In this document: one piece after another, positions 18,029 through 26,707 of the stretch
Layout: every line of letters starts with the position of its first letter
Numbering within the stretch: the first letter of the stretch is position 1
From: Nguyenibacter vanlangensis
Lineage (GTDB): Bacteria; Pseudomonadota; Alphaproteobacteria; Acetobacterales; Acetobacteraceae
DNA: 64,000 nucleotides
Reading direction: 5' to 3'
NCBI RefSeq assembly: GCF_038719015.1
Contig: NZ_CP152276.1
Location: forward strand, 4,543,501-4,607,500
Notes under the pieces: model-generated
What the model saw: the letters and a program-made list of their open reading frames with translations, nothing else
Told to the model about the DNA's origin: nothing
The model's database searches: none
Program-made: the position numbers and the translations under genes

Positions 18029-19724
18029 AGACGGCATCCTTGAAAAGCGCGGCGCCGAGCCGCCGGTAGGTATCCAGGAAACGCTCGCCCGTGTTGCGGT
18101 GGACCAGATAGGCGTCGACCAGGCGGGCGATGGCGTCGACCGTCGCGTCCTCGGGCAGAGCCGGGCCCAGGATCTGGCCGACGGCGGCATCGTTGCCGGC
18201 CGAGCCGCCCAGGGTGAGCTGGAAGAATTCCTCGCCTTTCTTGTCCACGCCCAGGATGCCGATATGGCCGGCATGGTGGTGGCCGCAGGCATTGATGCAG
18301 CCCGAGATCTTGATCTGCAGGTCGCCGATGGTTTCCTGCAGTTCGGGGCTGGCGAAGCGGGCGCTGAGCTTCTGCGCGATCGGGATCGAGCGGGCATTGG
18401 CCAGCGAGCAGTAATCGAGCCCGGGGCAGGCGATGATGTCGCCGATCAGCCCGATATTGGCGGTGGCGAGACCCACGGCGCGCAGATCCTGCCACAAGGC
18501 GTGGAGCTGGTCCTGCCGGACATGGCCCAGCACGATGTTCTGCATGTGGGTGATGCGGATTTCGCCGAACGAGAAGCGGTCGGCGAGGTCGGCGATGCGG
18601 TCCATCTGCGCCGCGGTGGCGTCGCCCGGGATGCCGCCGTCGGGCTTGAGCGAGATGACGGCGGAGACATAGCCGGGATGCCGGTGGGGATGGGTGTTGG
18701 TGCGCGCCCAGCGGTCGAAGGCGCGGTCGGCGGCGCGGGCGGCGGCCAGGCTTTCGGCGGCGCCGGCGGGGGCGGCGAGGTCGGGCGTGCCGAAGCGCGC
18801 GCGGATGGCGGCCACCGTTTCGGGCGGCAGGCGGTAGCGCGCGCGGTCCATGGCGGCGAATTCGGCATCGACCCTGGCGCGGTAGCCTTCGGCGCCCAGG
18901 GCCTGGACCAGGATCTTGATCCGGGCCTTGTAGATATTGTCGCGGCGTCCGTACTCGTTATAGACGCGGACCATGGCCTCGAGATAGGCGAGGAGGTCTT
19001 CCTCGGGCAGGTTGTCGCGCAGATGCACGCCGACCAGCGGAGTGCGGCCCATGCCGCCGCCGACGAAGACGTCGAACACCACCTTGCCGCCGTGGCCCGG
19101 CTTGGCCACCAGCCCGATATCGTGGAAGCGCGCGGCGACGCGGTCGTGCGGGCTGCCGCTGACCGCGATCTTGAACTTGCGGGGCAGGAACGAGAATTCG
19201 GGATGCAGGGTCGACCATTGCCGCAGGATTTCGGCATGGACGCGCGGATCGACCAGCTCGTCGGCGGCCGCGCCCGCGAACTGGTCGCAGGTCACGTTGC
19301 GGATGCAGTTGCCGCTGGTCTGGATGGCGTGCATGTCCACCGACGCCAGGCGGGCGAGGATGTCGGGCGTGTCCTCGAGCCGGATCCAGTTGAACTGGAG
19401 GTTCTGGCGGGTGGTGAAATGGCCGTAATCGCGGTCATAGGTGCGGGCGATATGCGCGAGTTCGCGCATCTGCCGGGAATCCAGCATGCCGTAGGGAATG
19501 GCGATCCGCAGCATGTAGGCGTGGAGCTGCAGATACAGCCCGTTCATCAGGCGCAGCGGCTTGAATTCATCCTCGGACAGGGCGCCGGAGATGCGGCGGG
19601 CGACCTGGTCGCGGAACTGTTCGACCCGGTCATGCAGGAAGGCGCGGTCCACCTGGTCGTAGGCGTAATGCCCGACCGGCAGCGCGGGCGCGGCGTCTGC
19701 GAGGGTTTCTGCTTCAGCGGACAT
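18015..19724 (-). CDS. cysI: nitrite/sulfite reductase hemoprotein subunit
   Basis: Siroheme/[4Fe-4S] enzyme reducing sulfite to sulfide with six electrons, 569 aa. Two ferredoxin-like/siroheme half-domains are visible; the cluster ligands are CPGLDYCSLANARSIPIAQ and SGCINACGHHHAGHIG. The N-terminal QNLQFNWIRLEDTPDILARLASVDMHAIQTSGNCIRNVTCD is typical. It stands among sulfate assimilation genes, so sulfite rather than nitrite is the likely substrate. It overlaps DUF2849 by 11 bp and DUF934 by 14 bp, showing tight coupling. No flavoprotein CysJ is present; reductant probably comes from ferredoxin or an unlinked reductase. Confidence 0.9.
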   Translation of the reverse strand: MSAEAETLADAAPALPVGHYAYDQVDRAFLHDRVEQFRDQVARRISGALSEDEFKPLRLMNGLYLQLHAYMLRIAIPYGMLDSRQMRELAHIARTYDRDYGHFTTRQNLQFNWIRLEDTPDILARLASVDMHAIQTSGNCIRNVTCDQFAGAAADELVDPRVHAEILRQWSTLHPEFSFLPRKFKIAVSGSPHDRVAARFHDIGLVAKPGHGGKVVFDVFVGGGMGRTPLVGVHLRDNLPEEDLLAYLEAMVRVYNEYGRRDNIYKARIKILVQALGAEGYRARVDAEFAAMDRARYRLPPETVAAIRARFGTPDLAAPAGAAESLAAARAADRAFDRWARTNTHPHRHPGYVSAVISLKPDGGIPGDATAAQMDRIADLADRFSFGEIRITHMQNIVLGHVRQDQLHALWQDLRAVGLATANIGLIGDIIACPGLDYCSLANARSIPIAQKLSARFASPELQETIGDLQIKISGCINACGHHHAGHIGILGVDKKGEEFFQLTLGGSAGNDAAVGQILGPALPEDATVDAIARLVDAYLVHRNTGERFLDTYRRLGAALFKDAVYAVA

Positions 19725-20100
19725 TGGTGGTGGCCTCGGTGAAGGGGGCGAATTCCGGATGGACGGAGGGGCCGAAGGCGCGGATGCGTTCGCGCACCGT
19801 GGCGGGCACGGGCGTGGCGCTGTCATCGCGCAGTTGCACGCCGTAGACGCCGACCACGCCGTCGGCCTGCTGGCGGGCGGCCACGGCGGCGATCACGGAT
19901 TCGATTCCCCCGTTGGATCCGCCCTCGGAGCCGCGCTCGGAGCCACCTTGGGGGCCATCATTGGCGAAGACCTTGGCGGCGTCGATGCGGTCGGACCATA
20001 CGCCGTCCTCGGCCAGCCAGACGATGCGCCCGTCCAGCAGCCGGTTGGCGGTCACCACGCTCGATCCGCCCGCCTGGCGGCGGTTGTTCCTGACATCCAC
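19714..20100 (-). CDS. DUF2849 protein upstream of sulfite reductase
   Basis: 128 aa, DUF2849 family, a small alphaproteobacterial protein almost always encoded just before cysI. Its function is not known. N-terminal VVTANRLLDGRIVWLAEDGVWSDRIDAAKVF is the family's usual opening. A Gly/Ser/Glu-rich insert (PQGGSERGSEGGSNGG) interrupts the middle and seems to have grown from a short DNA repeat. C-terminal VYGVQLRDDSATPVPATVRERIRAFGPSVHP. It overlaps the start of cysI. Confidence 0.78.
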   Translation of the reverse strand: MDVRNNRRQAGGSSVVTANRLLDGRIVWLAEDGVWSDRIDAAKVFANDGPQGGSERGSEGGSNGGIESVIAAVAARQQADGVVGVYGVQLRDDSATPVPATVRERIRAFGPSVHPEFAPFTEATTNVR

Positions 20101-20218
20101 GTGCGATCAGTCCTTGTTGCGTCCGGAGTCCGGCCGGCCCGCATCCATGATGACATGGCGTCGGCGGGCGGGGTTGTCCAGGCTGCGCCGCCCCGGCGAA
20201 GCGGGGCGGCGGCGCGGG

Positions 20219-22099
20219 TTACGAGCGGCGGCGGGCGGCGTCGCCCAGCAGCACGGTGCCGGCCACGTGGGCGGCCAGGCGGTCGGCGGTCTCGGCGACG
20301 CTGCCCTGGCCGGTGGCCAGGCGGAGGTCGGGGTTTTCCGGCACGTCATAGGGCGCGTCGATGCCGGTGAAGCCGGTGATGCGGCCGGCGCGCGCCGCGG
20401 CGTAGAGGCCCTTGGGGTCGCGGGATTCGCAGACGGCCTGGTCGGCATCGACGAAGATTTCCTGGAACCCCTCGCCGACGACCTGGCGCGCCAGGTCGCG
20501 GTCGGCGGCGCGCGGCGAGATCAGCGCGACCAGCACGACCTGCCCGGTTTCGGCCAGGATGCGGGCGACCGCGGCGGCGCGGCGGACATTTTCCGTCCGA
20601 TCGGCTTCGGAGAAGCCGAGATCGGCGCACAGGCCGGCGCGCAGCGTGTCGCCGTCGAGCACCGACACGTCGATCCCCTGGGCGAAGAGGCGGGATTCCG
20701 CCGCGCGGGCGATCGTGCTCTTGCCCGCGCCGGGCAGGCCGGTCATCCAGAAGACGCCGCCGTGATGGCCGCGCGCCTGGGCGCGGTCCCACAGCGAGAC
20801 GGTGCTGTCGGTCGGGTGGATGGCGCGGGTGCCGGTGGCGATCGCGGCCGGGCCGATCAGCGGTGCGCCGCCGACGATGCGCTGGTTGCGGTCGACCAGC
20901 ACGCCGCGCCCGTCGGTGGTGCCGGGGGTGAACGGGTCGAACAGGATGCTTTCCGACGCCGCCAGGGTGATTTCGGCGAAGCCCTCGGGCGGGACGTGGT
21001 CGGCGGCGTGTTCGGTCAGATCGTCGAGGCGCACCACGGAATCGATCGAGGCCACGGTGACCTGGTGTTCGGCGGTGGCCAGGCGCAGGCGGAAGCTCTC
21101 GCCGACGCGCAGCGGTTCCTGGCGCAGCCAGAACAGGCGGGTGCGGATGCGCGCCGCGCGGACCGGCGCCGCGTCCGGCGTGTGCAGCAGGTCGCCGCGG
21201 TCGGGGATGACGTCGGGTTCGAGGGTGATGGCCACCGACTGGCCGGCGACCGCGGAGATCTGCGGCGCGGCATGCCAGCTTTCGATCGAGGCGACGCGGG
21301 CCAGCGTGCCGTGGGTGCCGATCACCAGGCTGTCGCCCACGGTGACGCGGCCGCGTTCGATGCGGCCGGCGACCACGCGCTTGTTGTCGAAGCGGTAGAC
21401 GTCCTGCACCGGCAGGCGCAGCGGCAGGTCGGCGCGGCCCGAGGGGGCGGGGACCTGGGCCAGGGCCTCGGTCAGGGTCGGGCCCTGGTACCAGCCCATA
21501 TGGGGCGAGCGGGCGGCGATATTGTCGCCTTCGCGCGCCGAGGCGGGGACGAACAGGCTGGGTTCGATGTCGAGCTGGCGGAGCAGGGCAGCGACCGCGC
21601 GTTCGGATTCGGCGATGCGGGCCTGGTCGTAGTCCAGCAGGTCGACCTTGTTCATCAGCACGATCACGTGGCGGATGCCGATCAGGCGCAGCAGCATGGC
21701 ATGGCGGCGCGTCTGTTCCTGCGCGCCCTCGGCCGCGTCGACGACCAGGACCGCGGCCTCGGCATCGGCGGCGCCGGTGATCATGTTGCGCAGGAACTGC
21801 CGGTGGCCCGGCGCGTCGACGATGACGAACTGGCGCGCGTCCAGATGGAAGGGGATGCGCGTCGAATCGACGGTCACGCCCTGGTCGCGTTCGATCTGCA
21901 GGCTGTCGAGCAGGAAGCTCCACTCGATCTTCAGGCCGCGCTTCTTGGAGGATTCGACGATCTGCGCCACCCGGCCCTCGGGCAGGTTGTCGGTATCGTG
22001 CAGCAGGCGGCCGATCAGGGTCGATTTGCCGTGATCGACATGGCCCACGATGACGATGGGGGTGGCCGCATCCTGACGGGCCGCGATATCAATGCTCAT
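20219..22099 (-). CDS. cysNC: CysNC: sulfate adenylyltransferase GTPase subunit fused to APS kinase
   Basis: 626-residue bifunctional protein. Residues about 12-420 are the CysN GTPase: [15 protein letters not shown] (G1), [16 protein letters not shown] (G3), [10 protein letters not shown] (G4), and EF-Tu-like beta-barrels after. With CysD it makes adenosine 5'-phosphosulfate (APS). Residues about 440-626 are APS kinase: [47 protein letters not shown], and [24 protein letters not shown], making PAPS. All expected motifs are present. It starts 24 bp after cysD and ends 118 bp before DUF2849. Confidence 0.95.
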   Translation of the reverse strand: MSIDIAARQDAATPIVIVGHVDHGKSTLIGRLLHDTDNLPEGRVAQIVESSKKRGLKIEWSFLLDSLQIERDQGVTVDSTRIPFHLDARQFVIVDAPGHRQFLRNMITGAADAEAAVLVVDAAEGAQEQTRRHAMLLRLIGIRHVIVLMNKVDLLDYDQARIAESERAVAALLRQLDIEPSLFVPASAREGDNIAARSPHMGWYQGPTLTEALAQVPAPSGRADLPLRLPVQDVYRFDNKRVVAGRIERGRVTVGDSLVIGTHGTLARVASIESWHAAPQISAVAGQSVAITLEPDVIPDRGDLLHTPDAAPVRAARIRTRLFWLRQEPLRVGESFRLRLATAEHQVTVASIDSVVRLDDLTEHAADHVPPEGFAEITLAASESILFDPFTPGTTDGRGVLVDRNQRIVGGAPLIGPAAIATGTRAIHPTDSTVSLWDRAQARGHHGGVFWMTGLPGAGKSTIARAAESRLFAQGIDVSVLDGDTLRAGLCADLGFSEADRTENVRRAAAVARILAETGQVVLVALISPRAADRDLARQVVGEGFQEIFVDADQAVCESRDPKGLYAAARAGRITGFTGIDAPYDVPENPDLRLATGQGSVAETADRLAAHVAGTVLLGDAARRRS

Positions 22100-22123
22100 A
22101 ATTTGCCTCGGTCCGTCCGTGGG

Positions 22124-22918
22124 TCAGAGATAGCCGGCGACGCGCAGACGCTCGAACGCGTCCTCGGATTCGTGGTCCATGGCGCGGCCCGCGCGTTCGG
22201 ACGTGCGGGTGGTCTGCAGTTCGGCGATCACTTCGGCCACCGTGGCGGCGTCGCTGTCGATCGGGCTGGTGATGTCCTGGTCGCCCAGCGAGCGGTAGCG
22301 CTTGCCGTTCCTGGCGAAATAGAGATCGACCAGCGGGATGCCCTCGCGCTCGATATAGCGCCAGATATCGATTTCGCGCCATGCCAGCAGGGGGTGGACG
22401 CGGATATGCACGCCCTCTTCATGCGGGGTGGCGTACTGGTCCCAGAATTCGGGCGGCTGGTTGCGCACGTCCCATTTGTGGCTGGAGCCGCGCGGGCTGA
22501 AGATGCGTTCCTTGGCGCGGGTGGCCTGCTCGTCGCGGCGGATGCCGGCGATCACGCCCTCGAGCTTGTATTTCTCGATCATCGCGGCGAGGCCGGCCGT
22601 CTTGCGCGCGGCCGAGCGGGCGGCCGGCGGCAGGGTCGGGTCGATCTCCTCGACCGGGGGGCATTCGCCCAGCAGCAGCTCCAGTTCCCATTTGCGCGCG
22701 TATTCGTCGCGGAAACGGTACATCTCGGGGAATTTCTTGCCGGTATCGACATGCATCACCGGGAACGGCACGCGACCGAGGAACGCCTTGCGGGCCAGCC
22801 AGAGCATGACGTTGGAATCCTTGCCGAGCGACCAAAGCATGGCCAGGGGCTTCAGCTTCCGGTACGCCTCGCGCAGGATGTAAACGCTCTGGGCTTCGAG
22901 TTGGTCGAGATCGTCCAT
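22124..22918 (-). CDS. cysD: sulfate adenylyltransferase subunit 2
   Basis: ATP sulfurylase catalytic subunit, 264 aa, partner of CysNC in forming APS. The PP-loop-type SLGKDSNVMLWLARKAF and the VMHVDTGKKFPEMYRFRDEYA segment are present, followed by GIRRDEQATRAKERIFSPR and HPLLAWREIDIWRYI. ATG 22918 is chosen because the 39 upstream in-frame codons overlap cysH intergenic sequence and are not conserved in character. The gene lies 58 bp after cysH. Confidence 0.95.
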   Translation of the reverse strand: MDDLDQLEAQSVYILREAYRKLKPLAMLWSLGKDSNVMLWLARKAFLGRVPFPVMHVDTGKKFPEMYRFRDEYARKWELELLLGECPPVEEIDPTLPPAARSAARKTAGLAAMIEKYKLEGVIAGIRRDEQATRAKERIFSPRGSSHKWDVRNQPPEFWDQYATPHEEGVHIRVHPLLAWREIDIWRYIEREGIPLVDLYFARNGKRYRSLGDQDITSPIDSDAATVAEVIAELQTTRTSERAGRAMDHESEDAFERLRVAGYL

Positions 22919-22976
22919 GACGGGGGATTCTTTCAGGCGCGGTGAACGGGTGTGGCGGGCGGTGCCGGGTGTGGCG

Positions 22977-23708
22977 TCAGGCATGGATGCCGCATTCGGT
23001 CTTGGCCAGGCCGGCCCAGCGGCCGGCGCGCGCATCCTCGCCCTCGCCCACCGGGCGGGTGCAGGGGGCGCAGCCGATCGATCTGTAGCCCAGGCCGGCC
23101 AGCGGATGGCGGGGCAGGGCGCGGCGGGTCATCTCGGCATCCAGTTCGGCCGGAGTCCAGTGGGCCAGCGGGTTGATCTTGAGCCGGCCGTCCCGGGCGC
23201 GCTCGACGATCGGCAACTGGGCGCGGGTGGCGGCCTGCGCGCGCTTGCGGCCGGTCAGCCAGGCGGCGAAGGGGATCATCGCCTCGTCCAGCGGTTCGAC
23301 CTTGCGCAGGGCGCAGCAGGCATCGGGGTCGAACGCCCAGAGCTGGCCCTGGGGGTCGCGGTCCTGGAGCTGCCGCTCGGCCGGGCGGAGGCTGCGCACG
23401 TCGCTGAGGCCCAGATGGGCGGTGAGCTGGTCGCGATAGGCCAGGGTTTCGGGGAAATGCTGGCCGGTTTCGAGGAAGAGCACCGGGACCGCCGGGTCGA
23501 TGTCGGCGGCGAAGGCCAGCATCACCGCGGATTCCGAGCCGAAGGACGAAACGAGGGCGATGCGCCCGCGCAGCGGGCCGGTGAGCGCGGCGCGCAGGAT
23601 GGCGGACGTGCCGCCGGCCCGTGCGTCTGCCTGCGCCCCGGCCTGCACCCCGGCTTGCGCGATGGCGTCGATGATCGTCTGGTCTATCTCCACGGTCACG
23701 ATCCACAT
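22977..23708 (-). CDS. cysH: phosphoadenylyl/adenylyl-sulfate reductase, Fe-S type
   Basis: Thioredoxin-dependent reductase making sulfite from PAPS or APS, 243 aa. PP-loop-like VSSFGSESAVMLAFAADID, then LFLETGQHFPETLAYRDQL. Cys pairs CC (in DACCALRKVEP) and CAPC (in SIGCAPCTRPV) are the [4Fe-4S] ligands that mark the APS-reducing, assimilatory type; the catalytic Cys is in TECGIH at the C-terminus. First gene of the cys series. An expanded Ala/Gln-rich N-terminus (AQAGVQAGAQADARAGG) precedes the fold. Confidence 0.93.
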   Translation of the reverse strand: MWIVTVEIDQTIIDAIAQAGVQAGAQADARAGGTSAILRAALTGPLRGRIALVSSFGSESAVMLAFAADIDPAVPVLFLETGQHFPETLAYRDQLTAHLGLSDVRSLRPAERQLQDRDPQGQLWAFDPDACCALRKVEPLDEAMIPFAAWLTGRKRAQAATRAQLPIVERARDGRLKINPLAHWTPAELDAEMTRRALPRHPLAGLGYRSIGCAPCTRPVGEGEDARAGRWAGLAKTECGIHA

Positions 23709-23716
23709 TCCCTATT

Positions 23717-23735
23717 GCACGAGAAATGTTCGTGC
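23717..23735 (-). promoter_or_regulatory. inverted repeat in the cysH leader
   Basis: GCACGA and TCGTGC arms separated by 7 bases, 9 bases before the cysH start. It could be an operator or a short RNA hairpin near the ribosome binding region. Role is inferred from position only. Confidence 0.3.
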
Positions 23736-23744
23736 TTTTGGCCG

Positions 23745-23781
23745 ATCTAATGCCTCTATCGCGGATATTCAAGCGGAATAT
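23745..23781 (-). promoter_or_regulatory. candidate cys operon promoter with LysR-type box
   Basis: Read on the minus strand, TTGAAT (23767-23772) and TTAGAT (23745-23750) are spaced by 16 bp, a fair -35/-10 pair upstream of cysH. Overlapping the -35 is a 17-bp palindrome, ATATTC-5 bases-GAATAT (23765-23781), with the T-N11-A form bound by LysR-type activators such as CysB. Inference from sequence alone. Confidence 0.4.
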
Positions 23782-23865
23782 ACGTCATGAAGATGTAGTA
23801 ATCGGCATGGCCCCCATGCGGCGGGCGTTGGCGGACGGGACCGGCAAGGGACGGCCGCCAACGCG

Positions 23866-23891
23866 GGACTGCGCATAATACTGCGCAGTCC
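23866..23891. repeat. perfect hairpin next to the MITE-like element
   Basis: Arms GGACTGCGCA and TGCGCAGTCC are exact reverse complements with a 6-base loop. No T-run follows on either strand, so it is not a standard terminator. Confidence 0.5.
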
Positions 23892-24010
23892 TAGTGTCCC
23901 GATTCCAAAATTCGCTTGCGAATTTTGGAATCGAAAAGACACTGGAATCAATATTTTAGTGGCCTGCTGATCCGAGAAATTCTCATAAGAATTTCTCGGG
24001 CAGGACACTA
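23892..24010. repeat. MITE-like palindromic element with TA ends
   Basis: A 119-bp non-coding unit. Its ends are TAGTGTCC and GGACACTA in inverted orientation. Inside are two strong stem-loops: 15-bp arms at 23901-23915 and 23918-23932 (GATTCCAAAATTCGC) with a 2-base loop, and 12-bp arms at 23972-23983 and 23988-23999 (CCGAGAAATTCT) with a 4-base loop. The AT-rich palindromes stand out from the GC-rich surroundings. TA at both ends would fit an IS630/mariner-type target duplication (inference). It lies between cysH and usp and does not code. Confidence 0.65.
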
Positions 24011-24018
24011 GCGCGGGA

Positions 24019-24909
24019 TCAGCGGCTCATCAGCACCGGCAGTTCGGCGTTTTCCAGGACGTGGCGGGTGACGCCGCCCAGGATCAACTGACGCAGGCGC
24101 GAGTGGGAATAGGCGCCCATGGTCAGCATGTCGGCGCCGAAATCGCGGCAGGCGGCCAGCAGGTTGGCGCCGACGGTTTCGTCGGGATTGCTGAATTCCA
24201 GCAGGTCGGCCTCGATCCCGTGGATGGCGAGATATTCCGCGGCATGGCGGGCCTCGGGGCCGCGGCGCTGATAGTCGGCGGAATAGAGGATGCGCACGGC
24301 CTCGGCCTCGGCGGCCCAGGGGAGGATGTGGTGCAGGGCGGCGGTGGCTTCCGCGGTGCCGTTCCAGGCGATGCAGATGCGCCGGCCGGCGGTCTGCGGC
24401 ACCTGGCGCGGCGCGATGATCACCGGGCGGCCGCTGTCGAACAGGATGGCGTGGAGAGTCTCGGAGGAGGAGACTTCCTCGCCGGAATCGGGATGGGCGA
24501 CGATCGTGACGTCGGAGAGGCGGGCGCGGTAGGTCACGACTTCGTGCTCGCGGCCCGTCATGGTGACGAAGCTGGCGGTGGCGGTGCCGGTCGGGTTGCC
24601 GTGGAAGGGCGGGATGGGGCCGGTGACGGCGATGCCGTTCTGCAGGGTGAAATGGTCGAATGCCTCGCGCACCGAGAGGGCCCGGCGCGCGCCCTCGCGC
24701 TCGGCCGCCGACATCATTTCCTCGACCATCGCGCCGGACAGGCCCTCGCCGGCCAGCGGCGCGACCTCGCGGCTGTCGGCGCGGACATGGAGTGCCGCGA
24801 TATGGCCGCCGAACTGCCGGGCGAAGAGCAGGCCGGTGGTCAGGGCGCCTTCGGCATTGGAGGTTCCGTTCAGAGGCAGAAGGATTTTCTGTATGATTTT
24901 CAAGTGCAT
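24019..24909 (-). CDS. tandem universal stress protein
   Basis: Cytoplasmic UspA-family protein with two Usp domains, 296 aa. The first spans about residues 5-150 (KILLPLNGTSNAEGALTTGLLFARQFGGHIAALHVRAD) and lacks a clear nucleotide loop. The second (RRICIAWNGTAEATAALHHILPWA...) ends with GAYSHSRLRQLILGGVTRHVLENAELPVL, the G-2X-G-9X-G-type ATP-binding motif. Usually linked to starvation or oxidative stress. Its 3' end lies 8 bp from the MITE-like element. It stands alone, 92 bp from pdxH. Confidence 0.9.
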   Translation of the reverse strand: MHLKIIQKILLPLNGTSNAEGALTTGLLFARQFGGHIAALHVRADSREVAPLAGEGLSGAMVEEMMSAAEREGARRALSVREAFDHFTLQNGIAVTGPIPPFHGNPTGTATASFVTMTGREHEVVTYRARLSDVTIVAHPDSGEEVSSSETLHAILFDSGRPVIIAPRQVPQTAGRRICIAWNGTAEATAALHHILPWAAEAEAVRILYSADYQRRGPEARHAAEYLAIHGIEADLLEFSNPDETVGANLLAACRDFGADMLTMGAYSHSRLRQLILGGVTRHVLENAELPVLMSR

Positions 24910-25001
24910 GTCTCCGTCATCCTATGAACGCGGTCCCGGGAACGAGGACCTGGCGAACGGCATCCTGGGCACAGGCTGAGATAAGAGCAGAGGAACGGGG
25001 A

Positions 25002-25604
25002 TCAGGGATAGAGGCGCGTGACCTCCCACCCCGCGTCGCGGCGCAGCCAGACGGCGCGATCATGCAGGCGGTGGGGGCGATCCTGCCAGAATTCGATCCG
25101 GTCGGGCACCAGGCGGAAGCCGGACCAGTTCGCGGGACGGGGGATGGCGGCGCCTTCGGGATAGCGGTCCTGGAGCGCGGCGAGGCGGTCTTCGAAGATC
25201 GCGCGGTCGGCCAGGGGGCGCGACTGGTCGGACGCGATGGCGCCCAGGCGGGAGATGCGCGAGCGGCTGGCGAAATAGGCGTCGGCCTCGGCTTCGGTGA
25301 CGGGCTGGACCGTGCCTTCGATGCGGATCTGGCGGCGCAGGCTCTTCCAGTGGAACAGCAGGGCGGCCTGCGGGTTTTCGGCCAGTTCGCCGGCCTTGCG
25401 GCTTTCGAGATTGGTATAGAAGACGAAGCCCCGCGCGTCGGCGCCCTTGAGCAGGATCATGCGCAGCGACGGGCGGCCGTCCGGCGTGGCGGTCGCCAGG
25501 GCCATGGCGTTGGCGTCGTTGGGTTCGGCCTGCTCGGCGTCCTGCATCCAGGCGGCGAAGAGGGCGAAAGGGTCCGATCCCAGGTCGATCAGCGCGGCGG
25601 TCAT
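25002..25604 (-). CDS. pdxH: pyridoxamine 5'-phosphate oxidase
   Basis: FMN enzyme forming pyridoxal 5'-phosphate from PNP or PMP, 200 aa. Conserved stretches: PNAMALATATPDGRPSLRMILLKGADARGFVFYTNLESRKAGEL-type FMN-binding segment near residue 30-75, ALLFHWKSLRRQIRIEGTV, SRISRLGAIASDQSRPL, and the C-terminal PANWSGFRLVPDRIEFWQDRPHRLHDRAVW with RLYP at the end. Length and motif order are normal. It is divergent from fabI, with 245 bp between starts. Confidence 0.95.
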   Translation of the reverse strand: MTAALIDLGSDPFALFAAWMQDAEQAEPNDANAMALATATPDGRPSLRMILLKGADARGFVFYTNLESRKAGELAENPQAALLFHWKSLRRQIRIEGTVQPVTEAEADAYFASRSRISRLGAIASDQSRPLADRAIFEDRLAALQDRYPEGAAIPRPANWSGFRLVPDRIEFWQDRPHRLHDRAVWLRRDAGWEVTRLYP

Positions 25605-25849
25605 GGCGTCGTTTCCATTCCGTTATATCTGGTATGTCATGTTGAATGTCGTGTCGGTTCGCTCCGCGGGCCGGCCCCGGGGAGGCCTTGCCACGGCGGA
25701 GCCGTGCGCCGGGGGATCCGTGCCACGGGGCCGGCAAAACCGGCGGCGCGCGTTTCCTCGGATCTTGTCGCGCGCGCCCGCTTGTGCAACCACGGCGCCG
25801 ATCCGATCATGCTCCCTCCAACCCCCTCCAACCCATAGGATATCCTACC

Positions 25850-26689
25850 ATGTCAGATGGAACGTCCAAAGTCCCGGCCACCGGCACCCTCATGAAGGGC
25901 AAGCGGGGGCTTGTCATGGGCGTGGCCAATGACCGGTCGATCGCCTGGGGGATCGCCAGCGCGGTGGCCGCCCAGGGCGGCGAGCTGGCCTTTACCTATC
26001 AGGGCGAGGCGCTGGGCAAGCGGGTGCGGCCGCTGGCCGAGCGGGTGGGGTCGAGCCTGGTGCTGCCGTGCGACGTGGGGGACGACGCGGCGATCGACGC
26101 GACCTTCGCCCGGATCGAGGAGGAATGGGGCGGGCTGGATTTCCTGGTCCATGCCATCGGGTGGGCGGACAAGCAGTATCTGCGTGGGCGCTATGTCGAC
26201 ACGCCGCGCGAGGCGTTCCTGACCGCGCTGGACATTTCGTGCTATTCCTTCACGGCGGTGGCGCGCCGGGCCGCGCGGCTGATGAAGGCGGGCGGGTCGA
26301 TGCTGACCCTGTCCTATCTGGGCGCCGAGCGGGTGATGCCGCACTACAACGTGATGGGCGTGGCCAAGGCGGCGCTGGAGGCGTCGGTGCGCTATATGGC
26401 CGCCGACCTGGGCCGGGACGGAATCCGGGTGAATGCCATTTCGGCCGGGCCGATCATGACGCTGGCCGCCAACGGGATCGGCGATTTCCGCTATATCCTG
26501 AAATGGAACCAGTACAACGCGCCGCTGGAGCGCAACGTGGCGCTGGAGGAGGTCGGCGGGGCCGGCCTGTACATGCTGTCCGACCTGGCGGGCGGCGTGA
26601 CCGGCGAGGTTCACCATGTCGATTCCGGGTACAATATCGTGGGCATGAAGAATCCGTCGGCGCCCGATATTTCCGTCTCGGGCGACTGA
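25850..26689 (+). CDS. fabI: enoyl-[acyl-carrier-protein] reductase (NADH)
   Basis: Last step of each fatty acid elongation cycle, 279 aa. Short-chain reductase fold with GLVMGVANDRSIAWGIASAVAAQG (nucleotide binding, FabI-specific), HAIGWADKQYLRGRYVDT, and the catalytic Tyr-X6-Lys as YNVMGVAKAALE; ISAGPIMTLAANGI follows. ATG 25850 is chosen because the upstream in-frame extension (to 25646) lacks family character. aroC starts 18 bp downstream. Confidence 0.95.
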   Translation: MSDGTSKVPATGTLMKGKRGLVMGVANDRSIAWGIASAVAAQGGELAFTYQGEALGKRVRPLAERVGSSLVLPCDVGDDAAIDATFARIEEEWGGLDFLVHAIGWADKQYLRGRYVDTPREAFLTALDISCYSFTAVARRAARLMKAGGSMLTLSYLGAERVMPHYNVMGVAKAALEASVRYMAADLGRDGIRVNAISAGPIMTLAANGIGDFRYILKWNQYNAPLERNVALEEVGGAGLYMLSDLAGGVTGEVHHVDSGYNIVGMKNPSAPDISVSGD

Positions 26690-26707
26690 CGGCGGCGGGA
26701 GGTCCCC

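Noticed and set aside
17574..19742. 722-codon open frame on the plus strand
   Set aside because: Antisense to cysI and the DUF934 gene; no recognisable domain.
19913..22945. 1010-codon open frame on the plus strand
   Set aside because: Antisense to cysNC and cysD; low-complexity Asp/Gly/Ala composition and no family.
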